A stretch of 64,000 bases of DNA, from NCBI GenBank assembly GCA_963971285.1, contig OZ020254.1, forward strand, positions 10,044,001 through 10,108,000. The letters are read 5' to 3'. This DNA is from Astropecten irregularis (taxonomy: Eukaryota; Echinodermata; Asteroidea; Paxillosida; Astropectinidae). Made by a program: the position numbers and the translations under genes. The notes beneath the pieces were generated by a model. That model was given only the letters and a program-made list of their open reading frames with translations, searched no databases and was not told the origin of the DNA. Positions 25,293 to 35,778 of this stretch are shown piece by piece; the stretch's first letter is position 1; every line of letters starts with the position of its first letter.

Positions 25293-25644
25293 AGGTAGTA
25301 TCATACTTTGGTAAGAAGTCAAAACAGAAATGTTCACAGATTTACCTATAACTTACAGGGTATAAAGATGATGCTGGTGGAAACATACCGTTACAATTGT
25401 TCTGCCTGAAATGCTGTATTTATCCAGAAAAAGAGTAAAACCAGTCACCAAGATTATTTTTGATCTTTAAAAAAAGAGAAAAGACTTAAAACATAGGCCT
25501 ACTGTAGCAAATTTTTCACTGTTTTCTCAAAAAGTGGGCATCGTATGGGACTGAAATTTTCACAGATGACTGTATCCTCCTTGATATGTTTGCCCATGGA
25601 TCTGTATTTCTTTGACAAAAACCAAAGTATGGTATTACCTTCAA
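25289..25644. mobile_element. TTAA-flanked foldback MITE, copy 4
   Basis: It begins at the shared TTAA and runs in the orientation of copies 1 and 2. The right end is ggtattacct followed by TCAA (decayed TTAA). Confidence 0.87.
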
Positions 25645-27356
25645 GTATTTAAGGTGGCACCTTTAGGTCAGTACATAACGGTATGGTACATGCACGGTCA
25701 GGCTTTTTGTATTGATAATGAGAGCATTTCAGAGTGAATATTTCACAGGAAGATTTTCATTAGAATCAATTGTTTGAACAATCAACTGTTTGTAAGGTTT
25801 CACACTGACATTGTACAATCTTTTGGTTGTTCATTACAAATATTATGAACCATACATTTAATGTGTCTTGTGTTTTGAGCTTTTGTGAAAGAAACTCCTT
25901 TGAAGACAACATTGGCTCTTGAAGACAATATTCCAGGCCTGGGTTGTAGTTTCCAGAGTTTGTATCTTGCAATCATGTGTTTCATTTGAGATTGGAACGC
26001 CATAGTTGAATATTATTTTTGTTATCATTTGTGACCTGTTATCATCACTTTATGTAATTAGTTTATACTCTTTTATTAGCAATCAGTGTTGAGTATTATA
26101 TTAAGACACATTTATGTCAGTAGAATTTTATATTGTTTATTGGTGACGAGGTGCTAGTTATGTAATATATATCTGTACATGATATAGAAAAACAAAAACA
26201 TCATTATCTATGCAAAAGTTAGGAATAGTTATATTAAGCATTTTAAAACTGATGGGATGATTTTGAGGCATTTGGAGGTCATTGACATTCACATTATTAA
26301 GATCTCTGATACATGAAAATCAACCTTTTTTTGTTTCTCTCAGCACAAAATTGAATGTAGGAGTTTCCCTGTGTAAAATGTTGTTGGGAGTCTCCCTTGT
26401 TGATCGTATTTGTTTCAGTAATGTGAGTTTTGGGGGCCTAATTTGATAATGGGAGACTTTGGAGAACCGGTCTTTCGGGTTGGAGGGCTGGGTGGGTGGT
26501 GAATGTGGTGAAATTTGGATGGATAGACATTAGTGGTGATAAACCTGTGGTGAGTGCAACTGTATCCTCTCCCCCTGTTGCTTTTGTCCCCTGCCTCCTT
26601 CACCCTTGTACAGGGATGAGATTTCTCAGATTAAAATATGATTTCAGACTTTTTGGTTTGGGATTTCAGATTTGTTTCCGCACAGGCTATGTACAAAAGT
26701 ATAGGAGATTTTCAGATTTCAGACTTTTTATGCTCCCTGTCAGCTGTTTTCAGACATTTTTATCATTGGTCAATCTCATCCCTGCCTTGTATCTCTTTCC
26801 TCCTCAATCCAACTTCCCTGAAACCTAACCTAGGCATTTATGTCTTGAAATTACAATGTTTTGTGGCTTTTACACCTATTCATAACAAAACTCTGGGCTT
26901 GAAATTTATGTAGATGTTTTGCACTTTGTTGTATTTTTGTTTACTTGTTTGTGTGTTTATTGTTTTTTCTAGACATAAGTGTTTGGGTCACTCTGCACTG
27001 TATGTGGTAGTGTCAATGACATTTTATGTCAATGAATGTGTGACTGACATTACCATATAAGGTACGGAATGGCCATTTCTTTTTTTCTCAAAATTTCCTA
27101 ATTATTTTTCACAAATTGCACACATTCCAATTTGATTCTTCATGTTTTTGTTCGTTGTTGTTTTTTGTTGTTTGTTTTTTTTGCTTTGTCCAAGTGACAA
27201 TTAATTTTGATTGGTTTATTTCATGTCCAATAGTAAAAAAAAAAATGCAACATCACAAGTGGGTTTCCATAACAACTGTTTATTTTTAATCCAAACCATC
27301 CTGAATTTACAAGCATCGCAAGTGATGTAGTATTTTGAGTTTCACTGGATCACAGG
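25645..27356. other. Non-coding downstream of ARID5
   Basis: No gene seen. At 26450-26480 there is a single arm similar to the terminal repeat of the hairpin element at 62684-62822 (aatgggagact, ggtctt). Confidence 0.5.
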
Positions 27357-27615
27357 GCCCAGGGCCACCAGCCTTTGCAAAATATCAGGGGCTTTTCTCA
27401 AAGCTCGGCTCTGCCCCAGGCTCCGGCTTCTTCTGTATAATCCATATGCTGAAAATATAGGTTGTGATTTTTCATTGAAGCTGAAGCTCAGTTTTCTTTT
27501 TTAAACCTGAGAATCTACTTCCGAACCGCAGCCCAAAAGTCTCTATTTGGATACCTGTAATTTTTAGTATGGATTCACGAATTGGAGCCGGAGCCGAGCT
27601 TCGAGAAAGGCACAA
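27357..27615. mobile_element. GAGCC-type foldback MITE, copy 1
   Basis: The inner block catatgctgaaaatatag and the cttccgaac motif are shared with 40910-41152 and 60874-61092. The ends ctcggctctgcc... and ...ggagccgagcttcg are inverted. Confidence 0.78.
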
Positions 27616-28735
27616 GTGTCCTTGAGAGTATATTGTGCAGGAAGAACCCTCGGCCCAAATAGTTACAAGTGAATAGTCAGAAATTTTGACCATTTCTAAG
27701 ATAGTTGGACTTTGGGATTTTGTGTACAAATCTTAAGCATAAACAGTCCCACAAAGCATTTCTCATCTGTACCTTTACGTCACACTTCTGACCTGTCTAC
27801 GAAAGGTTCCATTTGTTTTGTTTCTTATACATACATACTTACTTAACTTATATATAATCATTTGAAACTCAACATATGTGTGTTGTATAATGGACCAATT
27901 GCTTATATACACAAACTGACCATTAAAGTGTGACAATATGGTTTCAGAACATTTTTTCTATGCAAATTGGTAAGCAATAAAGAAAAGACTTTATATTATA
28001 TATATTTTTTACATGTTTTGGTGAACAAATTGTGAAGTGGATTATATGAACCAACATTAGGTATGGAGGAGATATTTCCTTTGAATTTAGTTAATGATTT
28101 ATATCAGTAATTAAATAAATGGACATGAATATTGAGCATTTCTACATAAACATACAACATTACTTAATTATCCATTATCTGTGATTGTTTTGTTTTTAAA
28201 CGTAACAGAAAAACAAAATTGACGAACATAATTTACAATGTTTTTTTATAGCCCTAAAAGCGATGAGAATATCATTTCAAAATGGACCAAATTTATTTTC
28301 CAGATCTTTCATTTTTTGGGGGAATTTTTTTTTTCATTATGAGATAATATGGTACATATTTGAAAACAAAATTTTTTACTTCTGAACAGGCACAATTAAC
28401 TTGAAAACATTCTCATGAAGAAAACAATACAAAGTTTGTAAATGCTTATTGTTTGATTGTCAACATAACTATGTAATATCTCAATGCTGGTGTAAAGTCG
28501 TATATAATTATTTCAATTTGTTAATTAATTTTTACATATGTGTAAGAAACTATATTATTCCAAATAATTATTAAAGTGTTCTCTACTTCTATATGAATCT
28601 GTTGGTGGCTGTTTGATTTTTTTTTTATATTTCTCAAGCATCAAAGAAAATGATTTGGTGAAGTCAATAGAATTTTGCCTTTACGTCCCGTTCTGTGATG
28701 TAGAATCCTAAATTGCAGTATATTTGCATTTGTGA
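27616..28735. other. ARID5/CCDC172 intergenic (tail-to-tail)
   Basis: AT-rich, no coding sequence. AATAAA at 27976 and 28114 on the plus strand and one on the minus strand near 28293 could end the two convergent transcripts. Confidence 0.4.
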
Positions 28736-28739
28736 AAAA

Positions 28740-29130
28740 AGAGCAGAGCTTGGACTTTTTAGGGAAATTATGAGGGTAAAACAGAAACGAAAATGCAACA
28801 TTTGACAGATGAAACACTTAGCCATTGACTGCAGAATATATTCTGGTTTCTGACGACTCTTGATCTGATGGGTCTGGTACCAGACTAACCAGACCAGACA
28901 AAATGGCACGCCGCTACTGACAGGGTGTTTTCAAGTTTGCAACAAATGGGTAAGAAAGATTTGTTTTTATACTGAAATATTGTTGACATTTTTTATAGCT
29001 AGTGTTTTAAGGACTCTGGAACATTTGCTGTAAGTCAGAAAATATCATTTTTGAGCAGTAGAAGCTTTTAAGACTTTAATATAAAATTGATGTGTTTTTT
29101 GGGGACCCGAAACTTTACAATGGCCCTTCA
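28740..29130. repeat. Dispersed repeat pair, copy A
   Basis: Collinear with 59155-59545 in the same orientation. Shared blocks: gggaaattatg, gactaaccagac, agacaaaatggc, ttttaaggac, aacatttgctg and gtatcatttttgag-like. No protein is recognised. It lies just 3' of CCDC172. Confidence 0.78.
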
Positions 29131-29323
29131 CTATGGAACTTTACACTGGTCCACATCTCGTCGTCAGAATGAGTTAGTACCTGAAGCGCACCCTTTTTGC
29201 ATTCCCTGGTACCCTGCAAGCAAGTGCAAAAATTAGTGGTAAAACGAGAAAAAAATGCAGCACTTAGAAGGCGAGAAAAGCACACTTACACCAAACATTA
29301 TTCCCTAAAATGTTGCCATAGGG

Positions 29324-29617
29324 AATGGGTGTGTGTTGTTTGTCCGTCGAATCGACGATGACCATCCAATCATCCTATGGTAGGGGGCGGGGTCTGTGTG
29401 TGCGCAGATGGCTGATTAGGCCGATCTGTGCGCGAAAGAGTCTTTGGCAGTGAGGACAGGGGATGGTGGCTGCTGAGGCTGGCGTGGCGATGTCTTTCCC
29501 GACCATCCTGCGCTGCTCAGCTGCTGCTGTCCTGGACTTCTCGTGGGCTTTCGCACCACTTTTGACGGCTGCATGCCACTATCCTCTGTCCTGCCGACTT
29601 CTGTGCCAGAATTTCCA
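29324..29617 (-). mobile_element. 5'-truncated non-LTR retrotransposon 3' end with 18-bp target duplication
   Basis: The minus strand encodes the characteristic reverse-transcriptase C-terminus with a CCHH finger: AATIPCPHCQRLF then IGLISHLRTHR, preceded by AKAHEKSRTAAAEQRR. It is flanked by an exact 18-bp duplication, taaaatgttgccataggg, at 29306-29323 and 29618-29635. The fragment lost most of the ORF. Confidence 0.88.
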
Positions 29618-29721
29618 TAAAATGTTGCCATAGGGGAGACTTTGTATTACAAAATGTAAAACACCGGTTGAAACTTTTTGACACTTAAAGGCATGATTTT
29701 GCATTATTGCAAGGAATAAAC

Positions 29722-29886
29722 TTACTGTGACTGTCCATTGGAAGTGGTCATCTCGGATTGCTCAACATCCATCCCTGTATTTGAAGCCTCTGATGTGGAA
29801 GCACGATGGGGAAGGGCAGTTGGGACTGATCCTTGTCGATCATGAGTGGACATCTGTCGGAAGTGAAACTGCCTGGGAGCTGGTCC
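29722..29886 (-). CDS. CCDC172: CCDC172 exon 9, probable terminal exon
   Basis: Acceptor ...cactcag; the frame runs GPAPRQFHFRQMSTHDRQGS... to GQSQ and TAA at 29724-29722. The TAA lies inside ca|gtaagt, a near-perfect splice donor, so the exon may instead continue to a further exon. No canonical AATAAA is seen on this strand down to about 28290; an ATTAAA at 29080-29075 is a candidate. Confidence 0.65.
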   Translation of the reverse strand, partial: GPAPRQFHFRQMSTHDRQGSVPTALPHRASTSEASNTGMDVEQSEMTTSNGQSQ

Positions 29887-32800
29887 CTGAGTGAAAAATA
29901 CATAATAACAAGTTTGGTCATTTTTCAGAATTTTTCCAATGCGACCCGACTTCCCTGTAGAATTCCAAAAGTTTTGTTCAGCATTTTTTTTTTGCATTTT
30001 CTTTCTATACATCTTTTTCCTCCGTGTTTTTTTAATAACTTTTCCTGTATTTCAGAACAGAAAATTAGAATCATTGTAAACACATTGCAGATTCAGATAC
30101 CTCTGATGGCTTCTCTGTAAAACTCTCAATTCCCCTCCTGAGCTTGGCTAGATTAGGCCTGTCACACCCTCCCGATGCTAATGGAGGCTCCTTCTTTACA
30201 CACACTGCTGCTGTTGACTTGGTGACTGTACTAGATACAGGGGGGTTACTGTCTCTTTGTCGGGTGGGACGGGCACTGACTTGATGGTTGATGCTCGTTG
30301 ATGCATCAGGACAGGGACCTGTTTGCTCTACTGAGTGTGTAACGTGGAAACTGCTCCATGTGTTGACTGCATCCCTCTGATCGGAGAATGGTAGCGTGTT
30401 GGGATGGACCTGTATGGGCAGTCCAAACTTAAACCATTATTGCTTCTTGCTAAAAGTTATAGTGCAATGCAAAAACACTGGTCCAATCCTTGGAAGAGCT
30501 TTTGTATTTGAAGTTGGCAATGCTGCATCGAACATAAGAATCTTTAATAGTCAAGTATGCTACTATGTGTATAATCGGATGAGAATTTTGTCTCCATATA
30601 TAGTTTGATCAATGCTACTACCAAGTGCCTATCCAGCTTCATAAGCACTGCGCATGAAGGCAGCCATCTCTTATTCAAATGTCCTTGTCAATGCTAGTTG
30701 TAAAGGGCACAAATGTCTCAACATCAAAGATATCAACAGTTTTTACTTGTATCCAACTTTGTCTGGCCTTCAAATGGCAATAGGCCTGGGACGATTTCAC
30801 AAAGCACTATTAAGACTGATCTTAAGTGTAAATTAATCCTAGTTCCTAAGCAAAGTATGATGTCACAATACAAATCACTATGGTGATACTCATCTTAAGA
30901 TTAATCTTAGTGTTTGGTCAAATCCAGCCCTGGCATCCTAAATAGGATTGGTGACGTCATTAAGAAAAACAATAAATTCAGTGTCAAAAAGTGCTGACAA
31001 CATGTTTTCACTGCCATGACTACCAGGTAATTTCAATGTTGCCTGGTCTTGGCTACATATTAAACACTGTAGTTTGTGCAGAGTTATATCAGCCAGAAAG
31101 GAACTTGGCAAGAGGAACAGTTTTATACCCCACATAATCCACACCTGTTTCTTCTGAGCCTTCCGAGTGCGGCTGTTCCTACTCTCAGTCTGGACACCAC
31201 CAGTGGAGCCAGAGGTATTGGGAACAGGAGCAGCACCGGCAGCCTGGTTGGACTGTCTCTGGAGCTGTTCCTGCCAGCGTTGGCGCTGGAGTCGATCAAA
31301 TTCTTGTTGTAGAGCGTGGCACATGGCTTCTAAGGCCTCGTCGTGGCAAGCATCCAGCTTACCGCGCAGTCTGGAATCATCACACCAAAAAAATAAGTCA
31401 AAAAGATGGGTCTGAAAATTGGCCTGACATAACTGTATAACCTAAACAGTTCAGTTGCAACACATTATTTCATCTGGCATAGGAATGGGTGAAAAGTTGC
31501 CAAAATCTATGAATTTATCATAAATGAAATAAGTTGGAAAAGAGCTTTTCAACAGTTTCTGATTCTTAAGTTGCCACAAAACTCGTTTTGCTAAAACATG
31601 AGATAAAACAGGACATTTTTAACAGAATACCAAGTTACCTATATATTGTGTAGGTTTATTGAATAACTTAAATGCTGTATAGGATTACAATACTGGTACT
31701 TATCCAGCTGGTAGCTTACCAACTTATTTTCTTGTTCCACCTTGTATAAATTACAAAAATGACTACTTTCTTCGAAAACTTTGGCCTTACAAGAATCTAG
31801 ATCAGATTCTGTCTGGTTTTAATCATAATCATTTATAAGAAGGCGACAAAGGTCATTTATAATGAAAAAAAGAAAAAAGACTTTACTTTATTGATTGAAG
31901 TTGATTGAAATGACACAGAATGTTGCATTGTCTTTGTACCTCACAAATTCTGGATCGGTCTGAGGAAGGTGAGCTATGTCATCTTTGGCCAGTTCAAGAT
32001 GCTTAGTAACTGCTTGCTTTTCCTCAAGTTGCTTCTGCAAGCCTGTCATGGGAGATAGAAGACAACTAGACATTTTAAGAGGGATGAACGGTCCACTTAA
32101 GTTTTAAGCAAAATCCTTAACACTTTTAGATACAAACCAAAAGGTTTGGTTCAGACTAAATGTTGAGACTTGAGAAGTGGTCATTTAAAAGTAATATCAT
32201 ACTTTGGTTTTTTTTTGTCAAAGAAGTACAGATTCATTGGCAAAAATATCAAGGAAGATACAGTAACAGTCATCTGGGAAAATTTCAGTCCCATACGGTG
32301 CCCACTTTTTGAGAAAACAGTGAAAAATTGCCACAGTATTTCTTTAAAGTCTTTTCTCTTTTATTTTTGATCTTTAAAAGATCAAAAATTATTTTGGTCA
32401 CTGGCTTTACTCTTTTTTGGATAAATACTGCATTTCATGCAGAAAAAAATTAACGGTATGTTTCTACCATCACCATCTTTATACCTTGTAAGTTATAGGT
32501 AAATCTGTGAAGATTTCTGTTTTGGTATGCTACCAAAGTATGATAGTTCCTTTAATAATAGCACCCATCCACCTTGTATACCATATGCCATGTTTTAAAG
32601 GCTTGACTCACCCCCTAGTGTCATTTGCAGGCCTTCTATCTCAGCCTCAAGGTTTGCCTTCTCAGCACGGAGTCTACTCCTTATTGACTGCGTCTTGCGG
32701 TAGTCAGACAACTCTAGACAACCAAAAAAGGGAAGATAGTCATAAATCATTTGTACATGTTGACAAGATTTGCTTGGAGTTAGGAGGGCCTGACGCGTTT

Positions 32801-35127
32801 TGATCCTAGCAGGATCTTTATCAAAGGCAAAATGACAAGAGGAAAATTCAAGATCATGTTATTGTCCTGTTGTCATTTAGCCTTCGATAAAGATCTTGCT
32901 AGGATTGAAACGCGTCAGGTCCTCATAACTCCAAGAATTTTATAAATTACAGGTCATTATTTTGACTGATGAGCAGTTTGCAGCAGTATATTATTACTTG
33001 TATTGACACAATTTTGTTAGATTTGGAACAAAAACAGGTCATGTCAAACAATGGTGTTTAGCATGGCAATTTAAGAGAATGTGGCATTATTATGAATGTT
33101 TTCTTTTTGGAAATCGCAATTTCTTAGAGTCTCTTTTGTAGTTAGTATGTATTTCATTTCTCGGGAAGAACAAGTTACAATGCACAAGAACAACAATTAA
33201 CACTTTCAGTAGAACAGGACAAAACAAATACAATAACTACATAAGAATCCAATCAGCTCCCGAAGGATTGCCCAAAAGGAATTATTCCCGAGGCAAAGGG
33301 GCTCCCAGTTGATAGGACAGAAGAGTTTTTGCACCTTCTAGCAAATGTTGTTCTTGTTGTTTCAAGTCTGTGATACGCTGTCTGGCCTCGGCCTCTCTTT
33401 GTTCCCTGCCGGATCCACACAGGTCATAGGACTGGTTAAAACGGCTAATCTCCTGCATGAACTCCTCATGGTCTTGAGCCTGTCTGGCTTGCAAGATATG
33501 CTGGGAGATATTGCATACATGACAAGGAATGAGTTGGACAAAGATAAAATAGGTAGGCAAAATCATTGTTTCTTTGTTTTTGTTGTTTTGGGGTTGTTGG
33601 GGTTTTTTGGGGGGCGGGGGAGGGGGCCAAGTCCAAGTGGCAGTTAACAATAGTTTAATTATTCATTCAACACACTGTGCACATTAGCATCGATTTGTGT
33701 TTGTTTGCTTGGCCGAATAAATAGTAATAACATTAACAGTAACATTAACTCTGTATGCTACATTATGATTAGGGCAACAATTCCATAGACTTGTGCACTA
33801 AAACAAACCCTTCTTTTTTCACTTGTTGGGAAACCAATCTGAACCAAACTTTATAGACAAAGCTTTTAGAATATAAAAAAACATTTCCGACATTCTTTTT
33901 AGTTTTCAAGAAATAAATTTGAGCGACACCAAATTGTCGCCCTAATGTTGTTTGTTGCCCTAATATAGTTTTTTCCGTAAAAACATCGCCCAAATGTTGA
34001 AAACAGTGAAATATTAGTAATACCAATACATGAACATAAGCCAGAACATTGTGGGTTCAGGATCAGAGGATGTGAAATGTTCTCATGATGCTCTGGGTAT
34101 TGAACTAAAACTTAAAGACCTGAAGCCCAGTGCAAGTAAATATACCAGTTCTTGGTCACTGCTCTCTCGGTCCTTGGTGACCTGTGCCAGCTGACCAGTC
34201 AGGATAGCTTCCTTGTTCCTCAGCCATGTCAAGGATAGTTCAGCCTCAACCTGATGTTGTATCTGCAGGATGGAAAAAAGGACTCCATAAAATTAGACGT
34301 AAATTTCTGTATTTGACAGAGTAGAGTGAGTAGACTGACTTTAAATAATTAGATTTTAATCAAAGCAAAAGGCAATGAAAATGGTGTTAAGTGGAGTACA
34401 ACTACAAGTGCTAACATTTGGGAAAGATTAAGAGGCAATATGACAGAATATGTAATGTACTCATGTCTGGTTACCTTGACAACAAGCTGACCCTGGGTTA
34501 AGATGCATTCTTCTTGAACCTCTTTCAAGCTCTCTTGCACGTTGGCTATCTCAGTTTTGACTGCAGGGGTTTGGAAACAAATTAATTTTGACTAGGCTAA
34601 TCATCTAATGATTCAAAATTATCATCTTTTTATTTGGATTAGGCCTAGGCCTATATAATAAATAAATAGATAGATTAGATTTGGGGCCTAAATATTTATG
34701 AACTAAAAGCTGAAGTGGGAAAATATACTTTGCAATTACTGAATTAATATCAGGCTTGGGTGTTGCAACCCAAATTAGGTGTAATTTGTGCAATTTTCAA
34801 ATACAATTGTTTCTAGAAAACAATTGCAATTTTAGTTCTAATATTTGAGCAATATTTTACTACTTACCAGTCACAACCACCTTTATCATTAGGGAATGAC
34901 TGTACTCATGCTTATAAGACGGTTTAATTTAAAGAAATAGAAAGAGAAAACTCTTTCATTGAATAATGAAAAGAAAACTAACACGTTAGGCCTAACGTTA
35001 GGGGCCGGGGCCTACTTTTTAATACCGATTTTGAAGAATAATTTTTACCTTCATTCAGCTGTGTCTTTCGCTCCTTTGCCTTTTGTTCAGACTGTAATAT
35101 CTGAATAAAAAGGTCATTTAAACTCAT
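29722..35127 (-). CDS. CCDC172: CCDC172-like coiled-coil protein, nine exons
   Basis: Minus-strand exons 35049-35127, 34475-34560, 34146-34262, 33335-33500, 32612-32713, 31940-32042, 31145-31370, 30101-30409 and 29722-29886 join with matching phases to 450 codons plus stop. The N-terminus MSLNDLFIQIL and the internal EEFMQEISRFNQSYDL resemble human CCDC172 (MSLESLF..., EEKFIKEITDFNNEYEL, from memory). Residues about 10-260 are strongly predicted coiled coil (many E, Q, K, R and L heptads). In mammals CCDC172 interacts with TEKT2 in the sperm flagellum; that role is family knowledge. Human CCDC172 is about 258 residues, so residues about 258-450 here are extra and low in complexity. The start at 35127 is chosen because it gives the conserved MSL N-terminus. 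The gene is divergent from NHLRC2 and tail-to-tail with ARID5. Confidence 0.85.
30101..30409 (-). CDS. CCDC172: CCDC172 exon 8 (lineage-specific extension)
   Basis: A 309-bp frame without stop sits between an acceptor (...catacag) and a donor (gag|gtatct) and fits the phase 0 of both neighbours. It begins VHPNTLPFSDQRDAVNTW and ends NLAKLRRGIESFTEKPSE. It contains no ATG. I recognise no domain; VKKEP fits the psi-K-x-E SUMO consensus, which may be chance. Its phase fit is the main support. Confidence 0.65.
30786..30925. repeat. Small foldback element in CCDC172 intron
   Basis: The left arm tttcacaaagcactattaag and the right arm cttagtgtttggtcaaatcc are imperfectly inverted, with gatcttaagt / catcttaagat inside. 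A single arm recurs at 13590-13680. Confidence 0.6.
31145..31370 (-). CDS. CCDC172: CCDC172 exon 7
   Basis: Acceptor ...gattccag and donor cag|gtgtgg; 226 bp, phase 2 to phase 0. It encodes LRGKLDACHDEALEAMCHAL and a Gln/Arg-rich helix, then turns into Gly/Ser/Thr low-complexity sequence and a basic RTRKAQKKQ end. Vertebrate homology stops about midway through this exon. Confidence 0.85.
31940..32042 (-). CDS. CCDC172: CCDC172 exon 6
   Basis: Acceptor ...catgacag and donor tgag|gtacaa; 103 bp, phase 1 to phase 2. It encodes LQKQLEEKQAVTKHLELAK and DPEFVR. Human CCDC172 has a comparable DTECLRLKKEL segment, from memory. Confidence 0.84.
32185..32555. mobile_element. TTAA-flanked foldback MITE, copy 5 (inverted)
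   Basis: TTAA at 32185-32188 and 32552-32555 with the family's inverted ends, oriented like copy 3. It is inside the CCDC172 intron between exons 5 and 6. Confidence 0.88.
32612..32713 (-). CDS. CCDC172: CCDC172 exon 5
   Basis: Acceptor ...ttgtctag and donor gggg|gtgagt; 102 bp, phase 1 to phase 1. It encodes ELSDYRKTQSIRSRLRAEK and an acidic/leucine coiled-coil stretch. A TTAA foldback element ends about 55 bp away in the adjacent intron. Confidence 0.83.
32773..32935. repeat. GGAGTTAGGAGG hairpin element, longest copy
   Basis: Two arms of about 70 bp: gcttggagttaggagggcc...gatctttatc and its inverted counterpart ending aactccaag. The spacer is short and palindromic around gtcatttagcc / aaaatgac. 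The flank to about 33000 (ctgatgagcagtttgcagca) recurs beside the 5196 copy. Confidence 0.85.
33335..33500 (-). CDS. CCDC172: CCDC172 exon 4
   Basis: Acceptor ...ctcccag and donor gaag|gtgcaa; 166 bp, leaves in phase 1. It encodes EEFMQEISRFNQSYDLCGSG followed by EAEARQRITDLKQQEQHLLE, the segment most like vertebrate CCDC172. Confidence 0.9.
34146..34262 (-). CDS. CCDC172: CCDC172 exon 3
   Basis: Acceptor ...tcctgcag and donor ctg|gtatat; 117 bp in phase 0. It encodes IQHQVEAELSLTWLRNKEAI then LTGQLAQVTKDRESSDQEL. It has no ATG-initiated frame long enough to stand alone and was found by joining phases. Confidence 0.85.
34475..34560 (-). CDS. CCDC172: CCDC172 exon 2
   Basis: Acceptor ...cctgcag and donor aag|gtaacc; 86 bp. 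It encodes VKTEIANVQESLKEV then EECILTQGQLVVK, a coiled-coil segment. Confidence 0.85.
35049..35127 (-). CDS. CCDC172: CCDC172 exon 1
   Basis: ATG at 35127-35125 starts MSLNDLFIQILQSEQKAKER. The donor is gaag|gtaaaaat. 79 bp, leaves in phase 1. An upstream in-frame ATG at 35199 exists, but the family conservation begins at MSL. Confidence 0.87.
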
Positions 35128-35642
35128 CTTTGAAACAAAAACCGTCTCTCCGATTTTTAAACTGAAGAAAATAAGGTCTAAAAGTACGCTTCCATGCACA
35201 CAAATGTTCTATCACAAAAGTCAAAAGTTTTACATGAACACAAAACACACGGCCGAATTTTTGATGCGATTGGCGCAAACTTTTCTGAACGCTTGAGGGC
35301 TCACTGCATATTGTTCCATTATTCGCAAAGAATTGGGTGATCGTTACTCGTTATTTTTCAGTTTAAAAACAAACAATTTGCATGAATGATTCAGGTTTTA
35401 AAATCTCAATTGACATGTAAATATGTAAATTACTGGTTATGATTAATTTGATAATGTAATTAGTTATCGAACAACATTTGAAAAATGTTATACTCGCGCT
35501 GACCCCTGTGTCATAAATGTTGCAGTCCAAATAACTTTTACACACGACTAGACTTTTGTCAACAGAACTGCATGTCGACTGCTAAATTTTCGTACGAAGT
35601 GATTTGTTTACGTTTACGTTTCCGTTTACGTTTCCTACAAAA
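35128..35642. promoter_or_regulatory. Putative bidirectional promoter, CCDC172/NHLRC2
   Basis: The two start codons are head-to-head, 515 bp apart, with no gene between. The interval holds an inverted CCAAT core (gcgattggcgc near 35268) and a run of cgtttacgtttacgtttccg-type repeats just before the NHLRC2 ATG. No TATA box is obvious. Bidirectional activity is inferred from geometry only. Confidence 0.5.
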
Positions 35643-35778
35643 ATGGGCAGCATAAACATCTTGGATATGGCCTTGTCTGTGGCCAAAACAGACGACGAAA
35701 AGAGGGATATAATACTGAAATATTTGGAGAGACAGTGTAAACCAGAAGAACGAAAGATCGTCCAAGATTTCCCCAATG
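35643..35778 (+). CDS. NHLRC2: NHLRC2 exon 1
   Basis: ATG at 35643 starts [20 protein letters not shown]. The frame is open upstream to 35604 but has no earlier ATG. The donor is aatg|gtaaga; 136 bp, leaves in phase 1. It encodes the helical N-terminus (residues 1-45). Confidence 0.93.

Larger units (their letters stand above)
23767..28120 (+). other. ARID5 3' UTR / downstream intergenic
   Basis: No coding sequence is seen. AATAAA hexamers are at 27976-27981 and 28114-28119; if either is used, the 3' UTR would be over 4 kb and would include two TTAA foldback elements (24947-25644) and a GAGCC-type foldback (27357-27615). A variant ATTAAA near 24045 would make it much shorter. The real end is undetermined. 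Confidence 0.3.
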
